Shown here piece after piece: positions 14,901-21,843 of a stretch of 23,114 bases of DNA. Origin of the DNA: a virus; IMG/VR virus record IMGVR_UViG_3300006802_000607, positions 1 to 23,114 of that record, one strand, 5' to 3'. The notes beneath the pieces were generated by a model, which was not told the DNA's origin, ran no database searches, and saw only the letters and a list, made by a program, of their open reading frames with translations. Made by a program: the position numbers and the translations under genes. The first letter of the stretch is position 1; each line of letters begins with the position of its first letter.

Positions 14901-17136
14901 ACAGTTTGACAGAGATAATACCTCTGCTAACCCACCTGCTGCTGCCTCTTATGCTAAGAGAGCACCTGTCGGTGAAGTTGTAACAAACGATCAGAAGAAT
15001 AGTCTCACTAGAAATACCATTGATAGTCTCTTCAAGAAGACTAAAGTTGGTAAAGAAATCAGTTCTGTTGATGCCACTGCTGGAATTACAACATTAACAT
15101 TTGACAGAAGGCACGGATTCAATGGTGCTCTGGGTATTACCACCATCACTGATAATACTACATCTTATGCTGATGGCACATATTATAATGTAAAACTGCT
15201 GAATGATGGCACATCTACATGGCAAGGTGCTACTGCTAAGGTATTCGTATCTGGTGGTGTTATTGCTGATGTTGACATCATGAACCCTGGTTCTGGTTAT
15301 GCTTCGGCACAGAACCTTGATATTGAGAGCATCGGTGGTGAAATTGGTATCGGAACTACAACAATCGCAGTTAATGTTGGTGATGTCGTTCAGGTAACTG
15401 GTCTTGGAACAACTGCTAGCACTCACTATAGAATTGATAGCATTGTAAGTGATACTGAAATTGCTATTGCCAGAACTTCTACAGACCCAGTAATCCTACC
15501 AAACTCTTACGTTTATAACGTTGGTGTTGCTGTTACTATCTCTAGCACAACCTATGATGCTCCAAGTGGTATTACTACCTTTGTCTGTAGCAATCCACAT
15601 AACTTGATTGCTGGTAATAAGTTTGAACTTCTGAATAAGAGTAATGGCAGACTTGGATCTTTCACTGTTCGTGAAAGAGTTGGTATCAATACATTCAGTG
15701 CTATTACTACCGATGAGATTACTTCTCCACACTATATCTACAAGCATGGATTAGAGGCAAATGAGCAATCTACTTCCATCACTGAAGAGTTTGGTGGTAG
15801 ATTCTTCGCAGTCTACGGTGGTGTAAGTGATCAGATTGTTGATGCTCTTACTGCTACAGGAACTGCAATCAAACTGCCTAACGTTAATCTGGCAACCACT
15901 AAGAAGTTTGCTCTGGGTGATTACATCCAGGTCAATCGTGAGATCATGAGAGTCGTAAGTTCTGCTCTTGGTGGTGTCGGTAGTGATGAGATTACTGTTG
16001 TTCGTGCTATGTTTGGCACAAGAGCAGTTACACATGATGCTGGTTCTAGAATCCAGAAGATTGTTCCTCTGCCTGTAGAACTGAGAAGAAACTCTATCAT
16101 GAGAGTTTCTGGTCATACATTTGAATATCTTGGTTATGGTCCTGGTAACTATTCCACAGGTCTGCCACAAGTTCAGACAAGAACTCTCTCTGATTTGGAA
16201 GAGTATCTGTCTCAAGCACAAGATAGAAGTGGTGGCATCGTTGTTTATACTGGTCTGAACAATGATGGTGACTTCTACATTGGTAACAAGAAGATTAACT
16301 CCTTCACTGGTACTGAAGAAACATTTAACGTTCCCGTTCCTACCGTAACTGGTTCTGATTCCACTGCTTCGAGTCAGAGATTTGATGAACTGGTTATCAC
16401 CAACAGCATCTCTGTTGAGGGTGGTGAGAATAACAATATTCTCAGTAGTTTCGATGGTCCAGTCAACTTTGGTAATGAAGTTTCTACCGATGGCAATGTA
16501 ACGATCAATGGTAATCTTACCCTTGCTGGTGGATTAACCATTGACCCAACTGCCACTGCGTTGGCAACACCAACCTTTGGTAACATTCGTATTGCTCAGA
16601 CTGATTTAAGCACCATTGATGTTGCTAGTGGTGATATCACAATCAACGCAGGAATGGGTGCCTCTGTTGGTATCAATACCATCACAACTATCGATGGTGA
16701 CCTGTATGTAACTGGTAACATCACTGCCTACTTCCCATCTGATAGAAATCTGAAGGATCAAATCCAGATCATTGCCGATCCAGATGAGAAGATTAAGAAA
16801 CTGAGTGGTAATAGCTTTATCTGGAATGAAAAGGCAGGTAAGGGTAAGCAAGGTCAGATTGATTATGGTGTAATCGCACAAGAAGTCGAGAAAGATTTCC
16901 CCGAACTGGTTGTCACCGATAAGAATGGTGTCAAGAAAGTACGTTATGAGGGTCTGACTCCTGTGATGATTGAAGCAATCAAGGACTTGATTGGTAGGGT
17001 TGAGGCTATTGAAGGTGGAAGACCAAATGGTCCTAAACCAGGAGCACAAATGCAGATTCCACCTTATCCATATCCTTATCCCCCATATCCATATCCTTAT
17101 CCCCCACAACAACCACCCCAGGAACCACAACAATAA
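11923..17136 (+). CDS. Giant tail-fibre/virion structural protein with S74 intramolecular chaperone domain
   Basis: 1737 aa. The N-terminal part (about 1-300) has the repeated strand-turn pattern of a beta-helix. Modules of the form T-V-x-x-x-x-P-H-G-x-x-x-G-x-x-V recur near residues 305, 853, 1056 and 1218. A PGSGY segment near 1125 resembles the 4985-6481 product. From Ser1606 (SDRNLK) to about 1700 is a peptidase S74 / endosialidase-type intramolecular chaperone: FIWNEK, DYGVIAQEVEKDFPELV and VRYEGLTPVMIEAIKDLI are typical. In that family the domain assists trimer folding and cuts itself off just before the Ser. After it comes a (YPYPYPP)x2 tail. The gene follows a late promoter, has only a weak SD, and is adjacent to two further fibre genes. 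Specific host receptor unknown. Confidence 0.85.
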   Translation: MPLSKLDNFIKNTQGRILYVNPNDLDATDSIENQGNSLTQPFKTIQRALLESARFSYVRGKDNDLFNRTTIMLYPGDHIVDNRPGFAIKNVGGVGKVVSPSGSETDATTTLNLTLTSNFDLTQEDNILYKFNSVNGGVIVPRGTSIVGLDLRKTRIRPKYVPNPTDNNVGQSAILRLTGGCYFWQFTFLDGQDNELVYTDPATFDTTNRSLPTFSHHKLSAFEFADGVNDVPGYSGLTDLSMYYYKLTHAFQSASGRPVSFQWPTEQGDFDKVRPEYEIVGALGVDAAVVTSMFAGDGATPTAQVTVTTQNPHGFTAGTPVKIRGVNISNYNISAFVTSVISATSFTYQLPSFPANLIATPDSSNATVTIESDTVSGASPYIFNVSLRSVWGMQGLHGDGGKCTGFRSIVLAQFTAISLQKDDRAFVKYNESSRLYDGIVYTKVTGGDLSSGSSSTNSATVYHLDSDAVYRSGWETTHVKLSNDAVFQIVSVFAIGFNKHFEALSGADASITNSNSNFGQIALVADGFKAAAFNRDDQGFITNVITPKEISATEKQVNWLQLDVNLTTSVGISSQLYLYGYSDQDITPTYLTQGFKIGARHGETLYLPGTSGIGTLTATIQMPDNEVSSGSTIAYGSKSGIKEAFVISGPTDNELTLASDIGLVTGESIKVVSQTGDLPEGLEPHRTYYAIRVSATEIKIASSFSDALNDNEVSIDGGAALLIRSRVSDKNAGEIGHPVQFDTVNNNWFVHVNAGNDIYTGLSTFTSASTARPYVKRRDDTRGLDSKIYRVGYVIPKESQDARDPGQGYVLQLSSQTGFAQTDYATATTLQRSDVLYGRNNSFISTCSASGTTVTFRSDLPHGLDVGDKVIFTNIKSSTNSVGAANSGYNGKFAVTGVTEDLTFTTGIIDVDGVTHNPGTFTDTTGSRNLSLPRFERNDLQSNLFIYRNTTVQSYEKDKSDGLYILELLDADYAPEVEFTSQKYKPNVADYYPQFDRDNTSANPPAAASYAKRAPVGEVVTNDQKNSLTRNTIDSLFKKTKVGKEISSVDATAGITTLTFDRRHGFNGALGITTITDNTTSYADGTYYNVKLLNDGTSTWQGATAKVFVSGGVIADVDIMNPGSGYASAQNLDIESIGGEIGIGTTTIAVNVGDVVQVTGLGTTASTHYRIDSIVSDTEIAIARTSTDPVILPNSYVYNVGVAVTISSTTYDAPSGITTFVCSNPHNLIAGNKFELLNKSNGRLGSFTVRERVGINTFSAITTDEITSPHYIYKHGLEANEQSTSITEEFGGRFFAVYGGVSDQIVDALTATGTAIKLPNVNLATTKKFALGDYIQVNREIMRVVSSALGGVGSDEITVVRAMFGTRAVTHDAGSRIQKIVPLPVELRRNSIMRVSGHTFEYLGYGPGNYSTGLPQVQTRTLSDLEEYLSQAQDRSGGIVVYTGLNNDGDFYIGNKKINSFTGTEETFNVPVPTVTGSDSTASSQRFDELVITNSISVEGGENNNILSSFDGPVNFGNEVSTDGNVTINGNLTLAGGLTIDPTATALATPTFGNIRIAQTDLSTIDVASGDITINAGMGASVGINTITTIDGDLYVTGNITAYFPSDRNLKDQIQIIADPDEKIKKLSGNSFIWNEKAGKGKQGQIDYGVIAQEVEKDFPELVVTDKNGVKKVRYEGLTPVMIEAIKDLIGRVEAIEGGRPNGPKPGAQMQIPPYPYPYPPYPYPYPPQQPPQEPQQ
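17065..17106 (+). repeat. Perfect 21-bp tandem repeat x2 (Tyr-Pro codons)
   Basis: Positions 17065-17085 and 17086-17106 are identical 21-bp units, in frame, each encoding YPYPYPP near the C-terminus of the 1737-aa protein. The identity at third codon positions suggests recent duplication or slippage. Confidence 0.9.
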
Positions 17137-17139
17137 ATA
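17131..17139 (+). promoter_or_regulatory. Late promoter motif CAATAAATA
   Basis: The nonamer overlaps the stop codon of the 1737-aa gene and ends 23 nt before the ATG at 17163, matching the arrangement at 4954-4985. Confidence 0.6.
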
Positions 17140-17162
17140 GATAAAAAGGGTCTGTGTAGACG

Positions 17163-18716
17163 ATGCCTAGTAATTTTAAGACCGTTGTTAATTTTAGAGA
17201 CGGTATTCAGGTAGATACAGATGATATCGTTTCTTCGAATGGATTGGTGGGCATTGGTTCCACCCTTCCAAGAGAAACTCTGGATGTAAGAGGACATACT
17301 ATTGTTGATGGTACGGTTACAGCAAACGCATTTAACGTTTCTGGTTTCTCTACCATCACTAGTGGTCTTACTGTTGGTCTTGGTTATTCCGTTGGCATCG
17401 GAACTGCCGTACCTGAAGCAACTTTCCAAGTTGGTGTTGGCACCACTGGTGTAAAGATTAGTGCTGCTGGAAGTGTAACTGCCGTAACCTATTATGGTGA
17501 TGGTGGTTCACTTCTTAACCTGCCAACATCTCAGTGGGTTGATACTGATGTAGGTCTTGGATTTACTAGCATCTATGCTGCTGGAAATGTTGGCATGGGT
17601 ACAACAGATCCCCGTGCTACTGTTCAGATTGGTCAAAACATTCAGGCAGATGGTCCTAGTGGTATTATTACGGCATCTGCTTTTAATGGACCTCTACAAG
17701 GTACAGCATCTTACGCTACAACATCGGTAAATGCTCAGCAGTTAATCGGAACTCCAGACATTACTGTCGGTAGTATTGTCGGAGCATCGGCATCTATCAC
17801 TGGGTTTATTACAGCAACCACAAGTCTGAAAGTAGGAACATTCCAGGCTAATGCTGGTGGTATTGTTACTGCCACCACTGTATATGCTGCTCTTGAAGGA
17901 ACAGCATCCAGATCGAATGTTGCTGCTGGATTAACAGACAATCCCAACATTGTCGTTACTAGTATTGGTTCTTCTGCGGCATCTCTGAAACCATTCTATC
18001 TCTACAGTGCTGGTATTTCTACGTTCGAGGGTGATCTTGCCATTCTTGATCAGTTAGGTATCGGAACTCCTCAACCTGCTGGTGCTTATAGATTGGATGT
18101 ATATGGTAACTCTAACTTGAGAGGAACCGTTGCCATCAATACACTTACAGTCGATACATTTACCTTTGGCAATAGTGTTATTGGTGGTGGTAACATTAAT
18201 GCTACTTCTGGTGTCAGCACCTTCATTGTAGTCAACTCTCCAACTGTTTATGCTTCTGATCAACTGAAGGCAGGATCTAGTTCTGCTCCAGTTCAGGCAC
18301 TTGACGTAGATGGTACTGCTATTGTTACCACTTCTATTGGTATTGGTAACACATTCCCTCAGTCTGAACTACATATTTCAACTGTAAATCTTTCCTCTCA
18401 GCAGGGTAACGCACTGATCGAAGGAACAGTTGCTATCGGAACCGACAATGTTCCTACTGGTGGAGCATCTATCGGTCCTGTCTCTATCTATAGAGATACT
18501 TGTCTATATGGTAGTGGTGTTGGTATTGAAAGTGGATCTCCTCGTGGATCTATTGATGCTCAATACGCACCAACTCCATTCATTCTTCCAACATTTACTA
18601 CGACACAGAGAAATAACATTTCTCCTGTATATGAGGGTTCTGTTCTCTACAACTCAACGTTAAAGAGAATGGAATTTTATAATGGTTCTTCGTGGGTAGG
18701 ACTCGCAACTAGCTAA
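17163..18716 (+). CDS. Tail-fibre protein with VGIGT-x-x-P repeats
   Basis: 517 aa, wholly beta-type and poor in charged residues. A repeat of the form (V/I/L)G(I/M)G(S/T/N)xxP followed by a short LDV- or VQI-type strand and Gly occurs at least five times (near residues 29, 79, 139, 299 and 394), interspersed with GT-A-S and YGDGGSLLNLP segments. The C-terminus ends with GSVLYNSTLKRMEFYNGSSW, a closing motif common to phage tail fibres and to the shafts of S74-containing fibres. It has no S74 domain of its own, although it follows directly after the S74 gene. A late-type promoter overlaps the previous stop. It is probably a shaft or distal fibre in a trimeric fibre. Exact position in the virion is unknown. 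Confidence 0.8.
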   Translation: MPSNFKTVVNFRDGIQVDTDDIVSSNGLVGIGSTLPRETLDVRGHTIVDGTVTANAFNVSGFSTITSGLTVGLGYSVGIGTAVPEATFQVGVGTTGVKISAAGSVTAVTYYGDGGSLLNLPTSQWVDTDVGLGFTSIYAAGNVGMGTTDPRATVQIGQNIQADGPSGIITASAFNGPLQGTASYATTSVNAQQLIGTPDITVGSIVGASASITGFITATTSLKVGTFQANAGGIVTATTVYAALEGTASRSNVAAGLTDNPNIVVTSIGSSAASLKPFYLYSAGISTFEGDLAILDQLGIGTPQPAGAYRLDVYGNSNLRGTVAINTLTVDTFTFGNSVIGGGNINATSGVSTFIVVNSPTVYASDQLKAGSSSAPVQALDVDGTAIVTTSIGIGNTFPQSELHISTVNLSSQQGNALIEGTVAIGTDNVPTGGASIGPVSIYRDTCLYGSGVGIESGSPRGSIDAQYAPTPFILPTFTTTQRNNISPVYEGSVLYNSTLKRMEFYNGSSWVGLATS

Positions 18717-18719
18717 TCC

Positions 18720-20618
18720 ATGGCACTAACTATTGTATCCAATGCTAATCAGTTATTCACTGGTGTATCTACTGCTGGAGGATTTTCTTTTGCTGATTTA
18801 AGAAACTTAGGATTTTTTGAATCAACAGAACCAGTTTCTCTCGGTTCTTGTTTCTTAGATTATAATGTCGGTGTTGGATCTGATCCTTTTGATCCTGTTA
18901 TTGGGGTATCTACCTATAATGTTGGTGTCCCATCAACGGGATCAATCTCACCGACAGATTTAGTCGGTGTTGTGAGAGAACTTAGGTTAGATATTAGTGG
19001 TTCTGGAAGTAAGGTTGACTTAAAGAACCTAGCATTTGGTTCAGAGCAATCAAATAATATTCGTAAGAATGTATTCATTAGTACGGATTGTGTCATCTCT
19101 TCCGATGATCCCAATACTGCTGCGTTAAGTTTAACTGGTGGATATAACAATCTTAGATTAACCATCAGTGGGCAACTTCTTGGTGCTGGTGGTATAGGTG
19201 CGGCACAGAATAGTGCTGCCAATGGTGGTAAAGGTGGTGATGCTCTGAATATTGTTAATAACTTAGGTATTGGTGCTAGAATTCAAATCACTGAAACTGG
19301 TCAACTTAAAGCAGGTGGAGGTGGTGGAGGAGCAGGACAAAACGGTGTTCAGGGATCTTCTGCCCAATATGTTTGCGGTAGTGGATGTAACGGATGCCAG
19401 AGAAGTTGTCGTCCTGGTTGTTGCTATGACTGTGGTGGTGGATTTAATTGTTGCTTTGATCCTTGCTGTAGCACTTATACTAACTACTGTACTGCTGCTG
19501 GTGGTGCTGCTGGACAAGGTGGTGTTGGTGGATTAGGTAGAGGTGGAAACTATCCCTCTGGAACTTTAGATGGTGGCAGTGGAACTGCTGGTGGTTCTGG
19601 TAGTAATGGATCTGGAAGTGGCACTGCTGGTGGTAATGGAGGTGCTGGTGGTGATTATGGAAAACCTGGCAATCCTGGCAGTGCTGCTCCTTCTACTGGT
19701 GGAGGTGGTCCTGGTCAAGGTGGATCACCTGGATATGCGATCACTGGCGCATACGGACTGGCAGGATTTATTGCTGGTATTGTAACTGGAATCCTCCCAG
19801 AACCCACATATGGATTCACAACGTCCGCAAATGCTACCGTTGGATTTGCTGGATCCCAGCAAGTTTGGGAGTTCGTTAGCACTGGCAGCACAGAAATGTC
19901 TATTGCCAAGACACAAAACGTCGATCTACTTGTTGTCGGTGGTGGTAGTAATGTAGTTTCAGGTGGTAGAGGTGGTGGAGGTGGTGCCGTTCAGTATAGG
20001 CAACTGCTTACACTTCAGGGTGGTAGATATAATATCTCCGTAGGAAGTGCGGGTCAGGCATCTTCTATCTCTCACGTTGATGGAACTACGTTTAGTCTTA
20101 CTGCCAACGGTGCTAACTCTTCTAGTTCTCAAGGTGGTCAGACTATTGTATATGATGGTGCTGGTAATGAGGTAACCAATACTGTATATCCATCTAGAGG
20201 ATCTGGTGGCAATTCCATAGTCACACACGGTCCAGAAGCATATGGAGGTGGTGGTGGTGCTACCCAAGGTGGTAGCAGTGGTTCTACTCAATCTGGTGGA
20301 CCTTGCTGGAAGGCATATAACGGAACTGGAAATGAGTGTCTTGGTCCCTATAGTGCCAATGGTGGTAAAGGTGGAAATGGATTACAAGTTAATGTGAGAA
20401 TCAGTGGAACCAATGAATACTTTGGTTCTGGTGGAGGTGGTGCCGCTGGTGAATCTTCCAACTGTAATGGACCTGATTGTGGTGTATCTGTCTCCCAAGG
20501 TGCTATGGGACCAGGACAATATGGTAGAGGAAGAAGACCTTCTGGACAGAATCATGGAAGTCCAATTAACGCAACTCAGGGCATTCTTGTTCTCAAGTTC
20601 CTTGACTTTGTGCCATAA
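18720..20618 (+). CDS. Gly-rich, Cys-rich tail adhesin-type protein
   Basis: 632 aa, starting 3 nt after the previous stop. The first 180 residues are beta-type. Residues about 199-345 are Gly-rich with a 12-Cys cluster between residues 219 and 257 (spacing C-x3-C-x2-C-x3-C-x3-CC-x2-C-x5-CC-x3-CC-x6-C). More Gly-rich loops (GGGGG, GGKGG, GGGGAAG) occur near 410-420, 515-530 and 545-590. Such Gly-rich motifs are known from gp38-type adhesins of T-even phages, where poly-Gly II helices pack at the fibre tip and hypervariable loops recognise the receptor. The last residues (GILVLKF) form a strand. It is the last gene of the fibre module and a sigma70 promoter overlaps its end. The adhesin role is inferred. 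Confidence 0.7.
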   Translation: MALTIVSNANQLFTGVSTAGGFSFADLRNLGFFESTEPVSLGSCFLDYNVGVGSDPFDPVIGVSTYNVGVPSTGSISPTDLVGVVRELRLDISGSGSKVDLKNLAFGSEQSNNIRKNVFISTDCVISSDDPNTAALSLTGGYNNLRLTISGQLLGAGGIGAAQNSAANGGKGGDALNIVNNLGIGARIQITETGQLKAGGGGGGAGQNGVQGSSAQYVCGSGCNGCQRSCRPGCCYDCGGGFNCCFDPCCSTYTNYCTAAGGAAGQGGVGGLGRGGNYPSGTLDGGSGTAGGSGSNGSGSGTAGGNGGAGGDYGKPGNPGSAAPSTGGGGPGQGGSPGYAITGAYGLAGFIAGIVTGILPEPTYGFTTSANATVGFAGSQQVWEFVSTGSTEMSIAKTQNVDLLVVGGGSNVVSGGRGGGGGAVQYRQLLTLQGGRYNISVGSAGQASSISHVDGTTFSLTANGANSSSSQGGQTIVYDGAGNEVTNTVYPSRGSGGNSIVTHGPEAYGGGGGATQGGSSGSTQSGGPCWKAYNGTGNECLGPYSANGGKGGNGLQVNVRISGTNEYFGSGGGGAAGESSNCNGPDCGVSVSQGAMGPGQYGRGRRPSGQNHGSPINATQGILVLKFLDFVP

Positions 20619-20631
20619 TACATAATATACA
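20602..20631 (+). promoter_or_regulatory. Probable sigma70-type promoter
   Basis: TTGACT (20602-20607), 18-nt spacer, TATACA (20626-20631). The -35 box is in the final codons of the adhesin gene. The arrangement and -35 sequence repeat those at 6977. A TAATAT hexamer at 15-nt spacing is an alternative -10. Confidence 0.5.
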
Positions 20632-20642
20632 CGCACTTTGTT

Positions 20643-21275
20643 ATGAACATATTCAATCTCTTCCCCACACCAGTAGGGTTTATTCCTGGTGTGATTACGC
20701 AGGAAGAGTGTAATGACTTGATTGATCTTGTGGTGAACTGTGATAAGTTAGTTCCCAACAATAATACAGACAAACTTACTCACACTGCTGCGGGAGATAG
20801 CATCAGAGGTCCGCAGATTGAACATCTTTGTGAGAAGTTAGCACCGCACATCCGTGACTTTGGTTACCAGTTACTTGGTGATGATAGTCTTGATTGGCAT
20901 ATGGTAGGACTGTGGGGGAATATAATGAACCCTGGTGGATGGCAGTTTAAGCATAATCATGGCAACTCAGTCATCTCTGGTGTGATATATCTACAGATGC
21001 CTGAAGGTGCTGGTGCTACTAGATTCTGGAGGAAAGATCGTGGTGATACTTACTTCCTAGCACATGACGGAACGGGTGATACAACTGACTACAACTGTGG
21101 GCACATTGATCTAAACAATGTCAAAGCAACTGATATGGTTTTGTTCCCAAGTTATTTGAACCACAGTGTAGAACAAAGTGGTGTGGGTGAGGATAGAATC
21201 AGCATCGCATTTAACGTTGTACCGAGTCGTCTCAACATCCTAGATACATATTATTTGAAACTGTCTTTTGATTGA
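20643..21275 (+). CDS. 2OG-Fe(II) oxygenase-like protein
   Basis: 210 aa. It opens with LFPTPVGFIPG, typical of the phage 2OG-Fe(II) oxygenase family (2OG-FeII_Oxy_5 type). The core contains KHNHGNSVISGVIYLQMP (His104 and His106), then VLFPSYLNHSVEQS (His174) and EDRISIAFNV (Arg185), which would supply the iron ligands and the 2-oxoglutarate-binding Arg. The usual HxD acid of the motif is not obvious here (H-N-H), so ligand assignment is uncertain. Such proteins are frequent in cyanophages and may hydroxylate a phage or host protein or modify nucleotides; the substrate is unknown. The next gene starts 2 nt after its stop, so they are probably co-transcribed. The upstream promoter suggests early or middle expression. 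Confidence 0.8.
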   Translation: MNIFNLFPTPVGFIPGVITQEECNDLIDLVVNCDKLVPNNNTDKLTHTAAGDSIRGPQIEHLCEKLAPHIRDFGYQLLGDDSLDWHMVGLWGNIMNPGGWQFKHNHGNSVISGVIYLQMPEGAGATRFWRKDRGDTYFLAHDGTGDTTDYNCGHIDLNNVKATDMVLFPSYLNHSVEQSGVGEDRISIAFNVVPSRLNILDTYYLKLSFD

Positions 21276-21277
21276 TT

Positions 21278-21706
21278 ATGACTGACGAGAACATTCAATA
21301 TCCTCCTATTGCTGAGCAGGCAAAGAATCTGGGTACATCTTTACATGATTTGATGACCAGAGCTATGCAGGGAAATAGACTTCTTGCTCCTAGAGATACA
21401 CAACTGAAGAGACTTGAAGAGTGTAAAGCATGTGAGTTCTATGATGAACCTCAAGGCAGATGTACTAAATGCGGATGCTTTATGAAGTTCAAAGTATCCA
21501 TGAGTTATGAGAAATGCCCTGTAGATAAGTGGGGTCCAGATGATAGTGCGTTTAATGAATGGATTGAGGAAGGTGCTCCTGCTGAACCTAATCAAGAACT
21601 CCCACATTACATGAAGAGACTACCTAATGGTCATGTAGTTCCTGAAGAAGAATATGAACAAAGACTAAAAGATTATGAAGAGTTCGGTGATACCTTGACA
21701 GAATGA
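21278..21706 (+). CDS. Zinc-ribbon protein, function unknown
   Basis: 142 aa from the ATG at 21278, two bases after the oxygenase stop (an upstream TTG at 21272 is less likely). Cys residues C49, C52, C62, C65, C67 and C80 in the pattern C-x2-C-x9-C-x2-C-x-C-x12-C form a rubredoxin- or ribbon-like zinc site (KACEFYDEPQGRCTKCGC). The N-terminal 45 residues are helical; the C-terminal part is acidic (EEGAPAEPNQ, EEEYEQRLKDYEEFG). Cyanophages commonly carry such a small zinc-binding protein beside structural genes. The final codons contain the -35 box of the next promoter. Possibly a partner of the oxygenase, but nothing here shows its activity. Confidence 0.7.
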   Translation: MTDENIQYPPIAEQAKNLGTSLHDLMTRAMQGNRLLAPRDTQLKRLEECKACEFYDEPQGRCTKCGCFMKFKVSMSYEKCPVDKWGPDDSAFNEWIEEGAPAEPNQELPHYMKRLPNGHVVPEEEYEQRLKDYEEFGDTLTE

Positions 21707-21723
21707 TCAAATCTCTGTAGACT
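21695..21723 (+). promoter_or_regulatory. Sigma70-type promoter for the helicase
   Basis: Consensus TTGACA (21695-21700), exact 17-nt spacer, TAGACT (21718-21723). It lies across the stop of the zinc-ribbon gene and leaves a leader of about 110 nt before the helicase ATG. Confidence 0.6.
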
Positions 21724-21761
21724 ATCCTTGTCAAGGTTGAAGAGAAATAATATACCTATGT

Positions 21762-21780
21762 GACAGTTGATTAAACTGTC
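21762..21780 (+). other. Leader hairpin 1 (7-bp stem)
   Basis: GACAGTT (21762-21768) pairs perfectly with AACTGTC (21774-21780) around a 5-nt loop. It is the first of two hairpins in the helicase leader. As DNA it is also a palindrome that could be an operator. Confidence 0.5.
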
Positions 21781-21786
21781 CACCAG

Positions 21787-21813
21787 ACCCGTCCAGGATG
21801 CCCTGAGACGGGT
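21787..21813 (+). other. Leader hairpin 2 (11-bp stem with one bulge)
   Basis: ACCCGTC (21787-21793) pairs with GACGGGT (21807-21813), and inside it CAGG (21794-21797) pairs with CCTG (21802-21805) around the tetraloop ATGC. A21806 is the only unpaired base in the stem. No U-tract follows, and the ATG is 30 nt downstream, so a regulatory leader or RNA-protection role is more likely than termination. Confidence 0.55.
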
Positions 21814-21843
21814 TATACTGTATTCAACAAGGCAAGACACCTA

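Noticed and set aside
19263-19536. Alternative-frame ORFs in the Gly-rich region
   Set aside because: Repeated GGT/GGA codons keep other frames open; their translations are Val/Leu or Ser/Thr strings without structure.
21787-21813. Hairpin as intrinsic terminator of the zinc-ribbon transcript
   Set aside because: There is no U-run after the stem, and it lies only 30 nt upstream of the helicase start.
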